Source of the DNA: Laburnicola sp. R22_1
Lineage: Eukaryota > Ascomycota > Dothideomycetes > Pleosporales > Didymosphaeriaceae
DNA: 64,000 nt
Direction of reading: 5' to 3'
Assembly (NCBI GenBank): GCA_014281115.1
Contig: JACONQ010000002.1
Location: 2,108,001-2,172,000, forward strand
This document shows positions 11,450-21,649 of this stretch, in pieces. The translations under genes and the position numbers were made by a program. Position 1 is the first letter of the stretch; the number at the start of each line of letters is the position of its first letter. A model generated the notes under the pieces. It was not told the origin of the DNA and ran no database searches. It was given only the letters and a program-made list of their open reading frames with translations.

Positions 11450-13381
11450 CTAAATATATTTAAAATTAAATTCTATAGATTAACTAATTAAATTAACGAC
11501 CCTACCCACGCCTTATAGGGCACTAAGTCCTTGTATAACCTTCTATATAGCAATTAGAACAGGTTGGAGGCCTTTTCTTATATTCTTAGGGCAAGCCACT
11601 CCCTCGTGATAGTCCTTCTAATGCCTTAGCTTCTCTAACCTTAAATAATAAAGGACTCCTCTTCTTAGCTTTGCCTTAAGAGGTTGGAAAGGGCGAATAG
11701 CACTGCTTTGTAGATGTTAGGAGACGAGATTCCAGAATTAGCCTAAACGAAATAGAATATTAGAATATGTAATGGAATATGGAGAGATTTAGTACCTATA
11801 TAAAAGAGAAGACTCCTTAATCCGCTAGAAAGGGTGTATTTCCTTAAGCTTAATAGTCGATTTCGACTCTAATATATCTAACATTCGATAGGAGCAGGGC
11901 AATCCTATTGTTCTGCTAAAAACGTTTGTACATCGGACTAATAGAGTCGTTACTATAGCCTGTTTAACTTTGTTATGCTGCTAAACTAGGAGAATAATAG
12001 CGTGCCTTAAGACCCTACAAATACTGTTAACAAAAAGCGTCTTACTAGGGAATATAGGAATAAAAATGCGGTTCTAAGCAAGTGCCGCAGTAAGAGCATT
12101 AAGCTGCCCTTTAACACTCTTCTCCACAAGCTCAAATACTAACAAGATATTAGCTGTGGAATTAGTAATCTAGTGCTTTATAGCGGTATGCGCTCTCTCT
12201 ACTTATAAGGTTGCAGCATTTCCTAGATATAGTCACTATTAGGACTATGTCACTACAAATTTCTCTTAATGTATAAGCTATGTCTTATTTAAGTAGCAAA
12301 ACACATGCTGCTTGTCTGCAAGGAACGTCTCTATCTCGCTTTTAGCTTATTTATAGAGTCCCTCTGTATGTGTAGTATAAATCTTAATCTAGCAGCTAAA
12401 GAAGTTATTGTATTTCTTATTTATCAAGAATTCCTTCTTACAATTTGCTTGGATATTCTTATAAATGTGCTATACACAAAGAAGATGCGGAAACTAAGGG
12501 ACTTTATCGCTAATTGTGGATAGAAGTATAGCATCTTGGTCTGTACATAGTATAGGAGGTTTAATAGGCAGCTTAAGAAGCGAAAGGAAAGAGCGTAGAG
12601 CCTATAGGTAGCTTTTAGCTTGTTCGTCCTATATAAAGCAAAATGCAATTAAGAAGCTGGCATTTATTAGAGCGACACTAATAATATGGAGTAGAGGCAT
12701 GTGGTATTAGTTTTTCTTATAAGTGCAGTTAAGGAGGAAGACCCTATTATATTTGTTAGTAAACTTAATTAACCTCTTATGCGCGAATATAAGAAATATT
12801 ATATGTCCACCACTATTACACTGTAGTCTATGTTCCTAGTTTCCTTCTTTTAAAAGTTAATCTATAAGGTGTTCCACTAGTGATCTCCCTTCTAATTGCT
12901 TAATACGCTTAGCTATATGTATATTGTAGATATTGCGGCGAGTAAAGAGCGCAGAAGGGTTCTTATCTTGTAGAATGGCTTTAATAGCTTGCGGTTTAAC
13001 ATTAAGTCTAGACAGTTAAGCAATCTCTGCCCTTTATTTAGCTGTGAATTTTTGCGTGTGCGGATGTGCTACCAAATTGTTAGCCCTATGTGTATGTTGC
13101 GGGTTCCTTACCTTAAGATCCTAAGTTCCATTACTGCGGCGTGCACTATAAAGCTAAAAAGGACAGCCAATCTGTTGTGTTAAGGTCTTTCTACGCTTGG
13201 AACTGTTAGGTGCATTAATCCGGTTGTGGTATTTCCTACTAAGATCGCAGCCTAATACTATATTCTTGTTCGCGGTTGAGCGTCGAATTGTGAGAACATA
13301 GCTATGATTAAGAGCGAATTGTCGCACAGAAGAAATAAGTGCTTCTTGGTTAGGATAAGTGGATTTAGAAGGAGGTTCCAT
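11450..13381 (-). pseudogene. Broken MULE transposase
   Basis: It reads on the minus strand from a likely ATG at 13381. The N-terminal part has the FAR1/WRKY-GCM1-like zinc region of fungal MULEs: RQFALNHSYVLTIRRS, LGCDLSRKYHNR, then IGCPFKLY and LKVRNPQHTHRAN. Further on come a DCTYK-like NCTYKKN, PLLHIISVALINASFLIAF, the segment CTDQDAILLSTISDKVP with a catalytic-type Asp, and FPHLLCIAHL at the usual C..H site. Numerous stops and a D-to-N change make it inactive. The C-terminal end is unreadable. Confidence 0.75.
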
Positions 13382-13497
13382 AATAGTGTTATTTCTAGTG
13401 GAGTGTGCAGTGACAGGAACATAAATAGTCGTTGCTAGGGTGCTATGCGGAGTCGGCGGCTTAGTCATGGTAACGCTTAGTCAGGGTGGTGCCACTA

Positions 13498-15310
13498 ACG
13501 TGTTCGATCACTCATCCGCGCAGATCACTCATCCGCGCACCCCACCAAAATCGCGACGCGTCCTCTCACAACTCTCGCAATGCCGCTCCCCAGCACGTCC
13601 AGCAGGCTCAAAAAGAAGGAGACTTAGTCTCTCAATGCAGGCGATTCAGAATAAGCAGGTTAAGAGTCGCCGCCAGGCTGCGCGACTATATAATGTCCCT
13701 GAAACGACTATCCGCGACCGTACCAGAGGTGCTCGCCCTCAAGCTATCGCCAACGTTCAGAAACGAAAGCTACACCCTACTGAGGAGCAATCCCTAGTAG
13801 AGTGGATCCTAGACCTCGACCGACGCGGATTTCCGCCCCATATTATCAACGTACGACGAATGGCAGACAATCTGCTCGCCGCGCGGGGCAAGAGCCACCT
13901 CCACAATCAGTCGGCGAGAAGTGGGTGTCGCGCTTTGTCAAGCGCCAGGCAGAGCTCCAGACTAAGTGGAATCGCAAGTTCCACTCACAGCGCGCAAGAT
14001 CTGAAGACCCTGTCGCGATCCGCGCGTGGTTCAAGCTCGTAGAGGAGACGCGCCAGTCATACGACATCCTCGATACAGATATCTACAACTTTAACGAGAC
14101 TGGCTTCTTAATAGGTATCGCTGCGACGTCAAAAGTCGTTACAAGCTCTGAGACAGTCGGCCGTGCGGCGACTATACAGCCAGGTGATCGCGAGTGGGTA
14201 ACGACGATTGAGTGTATCAACGCGTCTGGCTGGTCTATCCCACCCTTCGTGATCCTGCAAGGGAAGCTCCACCAAGCTAGCTGGTATTAAGGCCTACCAC
14301 CTGATTGGACTATCGCTGTTAGCGACAACGGCTGGACTACGGACAACCTAGGCTTCGAGTGGGTAAAGCACTTCCACCGACATACTGAAGCCCGTACGAT
14401 AGGGGCCTACCGACTACTCATCCTTGACGGCCACGGCAGCCACGCAACGCCTGAGTTCGATAAGTACTGCGCAGAGAACAAGATTATTACGCTCTGTATG
14501 CCCTCTCATACGTCGCACCTGCTCCAGCCGCTCGATGTTGGCTGCTTCTCGCCTCTTAAGGTTGCGTACGGCCACCAAGTGTCCGAGCTTGCGCGACAAC
14601 ACGTCTTCCACATGGACAAGCAGGACTTCTTACAGATATACCCAGGCATCAGAGAGACAGTCTTGTCAGAGCAGAATATCCAGGCTGGCTTTCGGGCGAC
14701 AGGGCTAGTCCCAGCCTGTCCAGAACGCGTCTTGTCGTCGCTGACAGTGGTTAGGACGCCGTCTCCGCCAGGGGCAGCGGCCAACGCTGAGGTCGCATGG
14801 ACGTTAGAGACGCCGCATACTACTGCTTAGCTAGAGCAGCATGCTTAATTTATCCAGGACCGCCTTAGTCGGCCTTTGCAGAGCCCTACTACCTAGGCTA
14901 TCCGCCAGCTTGTTAAAGGGTGTCAACTTGCGATGAATTCAGCAATAATCCTTGCAGAGGAGAATAGGAAGCTCTAATAGGCTATTTAGCGGCGATAGCG
15001 TAAAGAGCAGCAGCGCCAATAGTATATAGCCTGTGGAGGAGCTATGCGGGTAGAGAAAGGTCAATTGCTTGCTGCAGAGGCTGAAAGGGTGCTCCAGCAG
15101 GTAGAGCAGGCAGGGCAGCCAAGTAGGCCTCGAGCACCGCCAACCTGCAGCAAGTGCCACGAACAAGGTTATACAAGGACTCATTGTACTACTAGATAGC
15201 GCGCACTTAATAAATCTATTTACTACCTATTTTATTGCGTTGTTGAAGAGCAATTGTAGGAAGACGCGTCGCGATTTTGGTGGGGTGCGCGGATGAGTGA
15301 TCGAACACGT
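13498..15310 (+). mobile_element. Fot1/pogo-type (Tc1/mariner superfamily) transposon, 1813 bp
   Basis: It is flanked by TA at 13496-13497 and 15311-15312. The terminal inverted repeats begin ACGTGTTCGATCACTCATCC and continue through CGCGCACCCCACCAAAATCG. The left one carries an internal duplication of a GATCACTCATCCGCGC stretch that the right one lacks. Size, TA target and transposase all fit the Fot1/pogo group. Its high GC against the AT-rich surroundings indicates a recent insertion with little RIP. Confidence 0.92.
13580..14830 (+). pseudogene. Frameshifted pogo transposase
   Basis: In order: an N-terminal MPLPSTSSRL start, a psq-type helix-turn-helix (VKSRRQAARLYNVPETTIRD), a CENP-B-type DNA-binding part (LDRRGFPPHIINVRRMADN), then the DDE domain. 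The frame shifts near 13612 and near 13890, and TAA interrupts at 14288-14290. The DDE motifs are IYNFNETGF (first acid changed from Asp to Asn), LILDGHGSHATPEF and LLQPLDVGCFSPLK. With two frame changes, one stop and one lost catalytic acid it cannot make transposase. Confidence 0.85.
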
Positions 15311-15342
15311 TAGTAAAAGTGGTGGTCCCCCTATCAATTCCC

Positions 15343-15725
15343 CCCAACCTAACTCTACTTACGTAAGACCCTAACCCTAACCTAACTCTACTTCCGTAAG
15401 ACCCTAACCCTAACCTAACCCTAGGGTACCTATTTAGTCTGTGATAAGTAGCTATTATAATTAATTAAAAATAAATTTTAAATAATATTAAACTAAGTTA
15501 AATTAAGCTAGAGTCTTACGTAATTAGGTTAGATCTTATATAACTAGGTTAGGTCTTACATAACTAGGTTAGGTATAGGTTAGGTTTAGGGTCTTATATA
15601 ATTAACCCAACCTAACCTAAGATCTATGCGACCTAATCTAACCTATACCCATAGTCTATATAATCCCAACCTAACCCTATACCTAATCTGAGTATCTCAA
15701 ACCTATTTACTAGCCTAACTAAAAT
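15343..15725 (+). repeat. Telomere-like CCTAAC/GGTTAG array, right part
   Basis: Two ~33-bp units of CTAACTCTACTTACGTAAGA followed by CCCTAACCCTAA open the array. Degenerate AGGTTAGG and CCTAACC words in both orientations then run to about 15725. It belongs with 11220-11315, and the MULE lies between the parts. It is not a clean TTAGGG telomere. Confidence 0.6.
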
Positions 15726-16671
15726 ATTATATAAAGCTTTAGTATAGCTATTATCTTTATTTTATACCTTTTAGAATTAGATTATCTTATTAGCTAGAAT
15801 TTTCTAAAGAGGTAGGTTATGCTTAGGCAGAAGCTTATATAGGTTAGATTATAGTATAGGCTTAGTCTATATAAATTAGTATAGTGCCTATAATTTGTGT
15901 CTAACTAGTAGTAGCTCTATTCTATATAGCGTTTAATAATTATAAGTAGGTAGACAGAATAGTAATTAGATACTATATATAAAAAGTAGTAGTTTGTTTA
16001 GTTATTTATATAAATACGATTATTCTTAGTACTTATATAAAGGTTCTTTTAAGATATCTATAGAGACCTATAGCTGTGTAGGTGCCTACTATAGTAGTGG
16101 CTTACTTTATTTAGGTTTATATAACAGCCTAACTAGCTTAGGTATCTTTAAGATTAGCTTTAGTATTTACGTATAAAAAGTTAAGCGAGCTAGTAAAGGT
16201 AGTAATATATAAGTAATATCTATATTGTCTTAGACTACTTTATATAGTTTACTAGTACTTATAGCTCTAGTATTTATTTTTAGTATAATACTCTTTTCTT
16301 CTAGGACTATAATAAGCTCTCTTCTAAATATATAGTTTAACTTTAAAAAATAGTATTCTTTCTATCCTTTAAAGTCTTTCTAAAATAATTCTAAAAAAGC
16401 TATTCCTTTTTAGTATAATATATAATAATTAGTAATAGTATATACTATGTATAATTGCATTTCTAATAAAGAGGAATTATCTACTAGATTAATCTTATCC
16501 TTTTAGTACTTAGATCTTATTCCCTTACGTAGTATTGCCTCTAATATTTCTATTTCTTTAGTATACTTATTATATAGTCTAATATATTTAGGCATATTAG
16601 TGTTATTTTATAAGATAGAGGTAATAAAGATAGGGGCTGTATATAAAGTAGTTAAAACACTTTTCTGTATA

Positions 16672-16745
16672 TATAACAGTAGGTGAAATATCTACTATTA
16701 TGATAATATTTTTATTAGAAACCTCTTAGTCGCAAAAAAAAACAT
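16672..16745 (-). repeat. 75-bp dispersed repeat, copy 3 (inverted)
   Basis: Inverse of 4431-4505, with TTTTTATTAGAAACC and CTTAGTCGCAAAAAAA recognisable. Confidence 0.6.
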
Positions 16746-17173
16746 ATAAAGTAGTAGTAGGGGTAGTTATTATATGACTAGTTTGTTTAATAGGTTAGTT
16801 ATATAAAGGGTTACGCTTTATTAGAGTTTATTATTATCTTATTATATATTTTTATAGTTACTAGTAGTATGCTTAGTGCACTATCTTCTCTTAAATCTTA
16901 TATAGTAGTAATATCTACTTACTAACTTAATAAAAGAGTTAATCTGCTATCCCTATAGATAAGAATAGGTTTTATACATCTTATATTATCGCTTCCTTTA
17001 TTTTATATAGTAGTAATAGTTATTTACTAACTCTATAAAGGTTTAATCTACTATTCTTTTATATAGAGAGGATAGGGTATAATAAAATAAAATATATAGC
17101 TAATAACAACTTATATAATCTATCTTTACTCTTGCTAATTTGTAGTTAAGAGTTAGTGAATTACTAATTAGTG

Positions 17174-17456
17174 TTAAATAAGTACTCTATAGCTAGCTAT
17201 ATAGATATTAATATCTAATACTCTATATTAGTAAGTATAGATGGTATATAGAGTAATTGTATAAGAAAAAGAAATAATATAATAGAACTAACTTAGTATT
17301 AATTACTTATCTCTAGAAAGAGGGTAGATGGAAAGAAAAAGATCCTACAGCGTATAGGCCGCGGTTTATAAGTATTACGTAATCCCTCTATAATGCTATT
17401 ATGCGATAATATTAAAACCTTAATCCCCTTAGGTGCCCTTGCCTATACGGTATACA
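17174..17456 (+). repeat. About 280-bp LTR-like repeat, copy 2 of 2
   Basis: Colinear with 4673-4953 and less mutated, keeping CTACAGCGTATAGGCCGCGG and TATACGGTATACA near the end. It may start at TGTTAAATA and end ..ATACA, as an LTR would; flanking 5-bp repeats were not found. Confidence 0.6.
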
Positions 17457-18927
17457 GTTATATAAATAGGTTAAATAAGAATTTTTAAAGCTTTATAACT
17501 TTTTTACTAGTAAAGCTATAAATTTAAATTTTTAATATATTTATAGAGAATATACTAGTTTTTAATTATTTAATTTAAAAATACTCTTTTATTATATAAT
17601 TAGCTAGTAATTAATAAAAAAACTCTTTATTTTACTAGTTATTATTTATATTATATAATATTCTTAAATTAAAATATAGTACTAGTAAATTATTATTTAA
17701 ATTTTTAAAAAGTTTTTATAAAATTAAAGTAGTTAAAAAGTTATTAAAGTTTATACTGTTTAAAATAGTGTTTTTACTTTCTCCTAGATAGGAGTATAAA
17801 CTGCCTTCACTTATTAGTTTTTAAGTAGCCCACTGCGTTTAATTACTACGTTTTTTTATTACGTTACTAGCGTCTATATAATATTATATAACGTTATGTT
17901 ATATGCGCGCTAAGTCCTAGGACTTAAAGTATATTAAAGTTTTACTAATATTCTCCCTATAGCTTTTAAAATAACAAACTTATAATAATAACACCCTAAC
18001 TTGCTTATCTACTTACTATATTACTAGATAATATGCTTTGTGCGCAAGTAACCGCGTTATATTATTATTATTAACTTTAGTACCTATAGACTATAGTATA
18101 GCTTATAATTAACTCTATAAGGGGCTAGCTAATTTGTATATACCCTGTCTCTAAATAGTTACTAAACTAGTCTTAATACATTATCTTAATTTATAGCGTT
18201 TTTTAGCACACCTATAGCTTTCTCTTATAGCGTTATACTGCTAGTGTGTACAGAACGTACGCGAAGTATTCTTTATAATAGTGAGTTTTACTAAGCTACA
18301 AATCTTATTTATTTAATTTTTTTAAAAATTATTAAACTATATTTTATATATATATAAACCTATAAAACTTAGAAGTTAGAGTTAGGTAGAAGTTCTATAT
18401 AATATACTAGTAATTAATACTATTATATAAAATAGTAATTACTATATAGTAAGAGACTTTAACTAAATCTTAACTTTATACATTAAAAATTAAGCTAAGA
18501 CTACTAAGCTTACTTAGTAGTTTAAACACACTTTTTATAATTACTTTTTATACTTTTTTAATTACTAAGTAGAGAGCTCTACATTTTTATTATATTATTT
18601 AAGATAAAAGGCTTTATTATTTTACCTCTAGGTAGTTAATTAATAATCTATATATACTTTAAATTTTTTTTTAAATTTACTAAGTAGCTTACTAAATAGC
18701 TTATTAAGCTATTTTTAAATTTTAGCTAATTATAAAGCTTTATTTACTAATTAATTAGTATTATATAAGTAGTATAGACACTTTAAGTATTCTAGCTACT
18801 TTAGGTACTCTAAGTATACTAGTAGTATAGGTGTATATTTTTATATAATTATATATATATATAGATACTAAGAAAAAAGTACTATTATAAATATACTTAG
18901 AGTATATTTAGTGTGTAGGTATATATA

Positions 18928-19093
18928 GGCATTAAACATTTTTATTATATTAAGATTCTAACTAAGGTTAAATCTACACTATATATAGAGAAAAGTAAAA
19001 TAGAAGGCACTAAAACCTAGTACCTATTATATAGTAGTAGTAATAAAATATACACAAAATAATAATAATTTTATTATTACCGTTTTGGATATA
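18928..19093 (+). mobile_element. Retroposon-like element, family B, with 14-bp target duplication
   Basis: Bracketed by TGTAGGTATATATA at 18914-18927 and 19094-19107. The interior matches 20991-21172, including TTAAGATTCTAACTAAGGTT, GGCACTAAAACCTAG and AATAAAATATACACAAAATA. It is RIP-mutated and non-coding. Confidence 0.65.
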
Positions 19094-19317
19094 TGTAGGT
19101 ATATATATGTGTGGTAGAGTGATGCCCTATACTACCACCTTAGAAATGCCTCGGAGATAATCACTTATATCCGGCGCTAGTCATAGTTGGGCCTAGTACC
19201 TAATGCCTACTATATTGTAGGCGTGCACAATCTCTAGGATCCTAAGCAGTATCTTACTTATAGAGTTTAATTAACTATTATCTTAACTCTAACTATTAAT
19301 TCTTTATATATATATAG

Positions 19318-19427
19318 CGTTAATTTATCTATCTAGGGGTAGGACAATAGTAGCTTTTATCTTAAATAATATAATAAAAAAAGCAGAGCCCCCTACTTAG
19401 TAATTAAAAAGAGTATAAAAAGGTAAA
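19318..19427 (+). repeat. Family A, 5'-half copy
   Basis: It matches the first ~115 bp of 7896-8116: GCGTTAATT, CTAGGGGTAGGAC and AGCAGAGCCCCCTACTTAG are present, and the sequence diverges after AAAAAGGTAA. Confidence 0.6.
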
Positions 19428-19547
19428 TAGGTATATATAAAGCTGCCTAGATGCCCTAGATACGTACTAGTATACGCGCACAAAATTTTTCCTAATATAG
19501 TAAGCAAAGCTTTAAGTTATATAACTAAATTCTTAAATTATACCTAT

Positions 19548-19672
19548 GTGGCATTATTTTATCTACCTAGAGGTAGGATAACAAAGGCTTTTATCTTAAA
19601 TAATATAATAGAAAAAGCAGAGCCCTCTGCTTAGTAATTAAAAAAGGCGTAAAAAGGTAATAACAAACAAAA
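19548..19672 (+). repeat. Family A, 5'-half copy
   Basis: It begins GTGGCATTATTTTATCTACC and keeps AGCAGAGCCCTCTGCTTAG and GGCGTAAAAAGGTAAT. It diverges at the same internal point as 19318-19427, so the element may have a modular 5' unit. Confidence 0.6.
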
Positions 19673-19908
19673 GTGCATTTAAACTACTAAGTAAGCTTAG
19701 CGGTCTTAGCGTAAGACTTTTATAAGCAAATCTTTTATAAAGAGGCTACTTAGAACTTTAGAAGAAATATAACTTTAGCGTAGCTATGCTATAAGCTATT
19801 ATTTCTTTACTATTCTAAGTTATAAACTACTATCCTAATTATTGCAAATAATATAAGTTAATATATTAATAGGTATATACTATTTCTTATAAGTAGAATA
19901 AAAATAAT

Positions 19909-20230
19909 TATTAGATAGATAGTTACTGTAAATCACGGTAAATGTGTGTCCGATTATATAGTCTCCTCACGATAAAATTACTATAAATTATACCGAGGAG
20001 GCTAGCGCATAGTAATCACCAAAGTGGGGCCGATGGACTAATTAACAGCTCACAGGTCGACCTGGGAGCTATTTAGCGCGACGCTAAGCCCCTTTAGGAA
20101 TGACGACGTCTTGGCACTAGATAGACACCTTGCGCATAGCCGAGCTTCTCCAACACAATTAATAATCTTAACTATTATAAAAATTCACTATAATCCATCT
20201 TATATATTAAAGATACCCTTATATCTAACA
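19909..20230 (+). mobile_element. Solo LTR of the copia family, RIP-mutated
   Basis: 322 bp flanked by the 5-bp direct repeat ATAAT (19904-19908 and 20231-20235). It starts TATTAGATAGATAG (from TGTCAGATAG) and ends ATATCTAACA. The interior resembles the solo LTR at 46059-46374, including CTTGGCACTAGATAGACACC and GCCGAGCTTCTCCA. Confidence 0.8.
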
Positions 20231-20868
20231 ATAATATATACTAGATATACTATTGCTCTATTACTATATTAAGGTTATTTTTAATAAATCTCCTTCTATT
20301 ACTATCTCTTTACGCTCTACTATCTATCTAGGTATTAATATTATTCTTAAAGAAGTACTTGCCGCTATTAAAGAGTATACACTATAGTTTTATGCTGCTG
20401 CCACTAAGGTGATAATACTAGAGTTCTATTTTATTTATAAGATAATTGTCTATAAAAGCCTAGTATACCTAACTATTTAGGAGACGATTCTTGTGTACTA
20501 GCTAGATTAACAGCTTATTTAGTTTTTAAAGACTAGCAAGCTTACGTTCCTACTCTAGTAGAAGTAATTACTTCTTATTAGTAATAGAATCCTATAGTAG
20601 GGGATAGAAAAGGATAATAAGGTATTTATTAATAAGCTATAAAATAGTAAGAGCGTTATATAGATTTGTAAAATCCTCCTAGCTATTATTATTACTATTA
20701 AGTTAGCTTATTTAAGTAAGTACGCCGCGTAGCGGCATAAGTAAGAATAACTAATAATAGTAGTAGTAATAAGCCAGGTGTGCTATATATACTATAAGTA
20801 AACCTTACATAGGTTAGAAGCTTATAGATTGTAAAGTTATTAAGGTGTTTAAGGTTAGTCTTTAATTA

Positions 20869-20970
20869 GAATTAGGTGCGGTATATAATAGTATATAATA
20901 ACCTTCTATCTTAATCTACTTTAACCTTAAACTAAAAAAAGGTTAAAAAAGGTGTTTAATAAGCTAATAA
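20869..20970 (+). repeat. Family A, 3'-half copy
   Basis: It matches the second half of 7896-8116 (AATTAGGTGC, ACCTTCTATCTTAA, GGTTAAAAAAGGTGTT) without the first half. Confidence 0.55.
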
Positions 20971-20990
20971 ATTATACCTATAATAAGTAT

Positions 20991-21172
20991 TAAAGATCTT
21001 TGTCGTGTTAAGATTCTAACTAAGATTGAATCCGCACTATGCATAGAGAGGAGTAAAATAGGAGGCACTAAAACCTAGCACCTAGCATACAGTGGTAGTA
21101 ATAAAATATACACAAAATAACGATGATTTTATTGTCGACGTTTTGCACGGCGGCATTATTAACGGTAGTCAA
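20991..21172 (+). mobile_element. 182-bp retroposon-like element, family B, with 15-bp target duplication
   Basis: Flanked by ACCTATAATAAGTAT at 20976-20990 and 21173-21187. It begins TAAAGATCTTTGTCGTGTTA and carries GATTGAATCCGCAC, which resembles a tRNA-type B box (GGTTCGANTCC) with one base lost. It ends GCATTATTAACGGTAGTCAA. It has no useful ORF. The long target duplication points to LINE-driven retroposition; a tRNA origin is only a suggestion. Confidence 0.68.
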
Positions 21173-21209
21173 ACCTATAATAAGTATATAACTATTAATA
21201 GATACATAT

Positions 21210-21325
21210 TATTAAATTATCTACTTAGGGGTAAAATAATAAAGGCTTTTATCTTAAATAATATAACAAAAACAAGTAGAGCCCCCTACTTAGTAATTAA
21301 AAAGAGCGTAAAAAGGTGATTATAA
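21210..21325 (+). repeat. Family A, 5'-half copy
   Basis: It has CTACTTAGGGGTA, GTAGAGCCCCCTACTTAG and GAGCGTAAAAAGGTGATTA, matching the family A 5' half. It lies at the right edge of the first island. Confidence 0.55.
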
Positions 21326-21649
21326 AAAAAGCGCATTAATAGATATAAGTAAATAAAATAATAAGAAAGTTAATAATAGAGTTGAAGCGTATTTTAATTG
21401 TGAGGTGATAGTGCTAGTGGATAGGAGGCATACGCTTTGTGACTGTGTAAGACTCCGGACGCAGCGTACATGGTAGCGGGCCGTGCTTATCTGCTTTTAC
21501 GCGCCCACGATCACAGCGGCTTATAAGTCTAGGCTGCCACTAGTACTAGCTACGCCGCAACCGTTGCACCTCCCACCTTTTGGCTCGATACTGTATACAG
21601 TATACTATTATTGCACGGCCTGTTGCCGCCAATCCTCACGTCTAGTACC

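Larger units (their letters stand above)
11316..15342 (-). mobile_element. Mutator-like DNA transposon (MULE/FAR1 type), split by a pogo insertion
   Basis: The ends are inverted repeats of about 100 bp. The left one begins GGGAATTAATAGGGGGACCA; the right one, read inward, begins GGGAATTGATAGGGGGACCA. Both continue through CCACTTTTACTAGTGGCACC and a GCCGCCGAC block. Outside the ends is a perfect 9-bp direct repeat, CCCAACCTA (11307-11315 and 15343-15351), the duplication size typical of MULEs. A 1.8-kb pogo element occupies a TA inside the right terminal repeat. Without it and the extra TA, the MULE is about 2.2 kb. Confidence 0.88.
15726..21440. repeat. AT-rich, RIP-type repeat block (left island, second part)
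   Basis: TA-rich and without readable genes. It contains LTR-like, solo-LTR and short interspersed copies listed separately, plus a small GC-richer patch at about 19115-19260 that I cannot assign. A segment at about 20280-20760 resembles 10050-10500, so it is probably another decayed transposon shared by both halves. Confidence 0.8.

Noticed and set aside
12305..12648. Open frames on both strands
   Set aside because: They fall inside the decayed MULE transposase; the plus-strand one is antisense to it.
11327..15333. Apparent perfect palindrome GGGGGACCACCACTTTTAC / TA / inverse when the MULE interior and pogo are ignored
   Set aside because: Explained by the two terminal inverted repeats of the MULE, once the pogo insertion in the right repeat is recognised.
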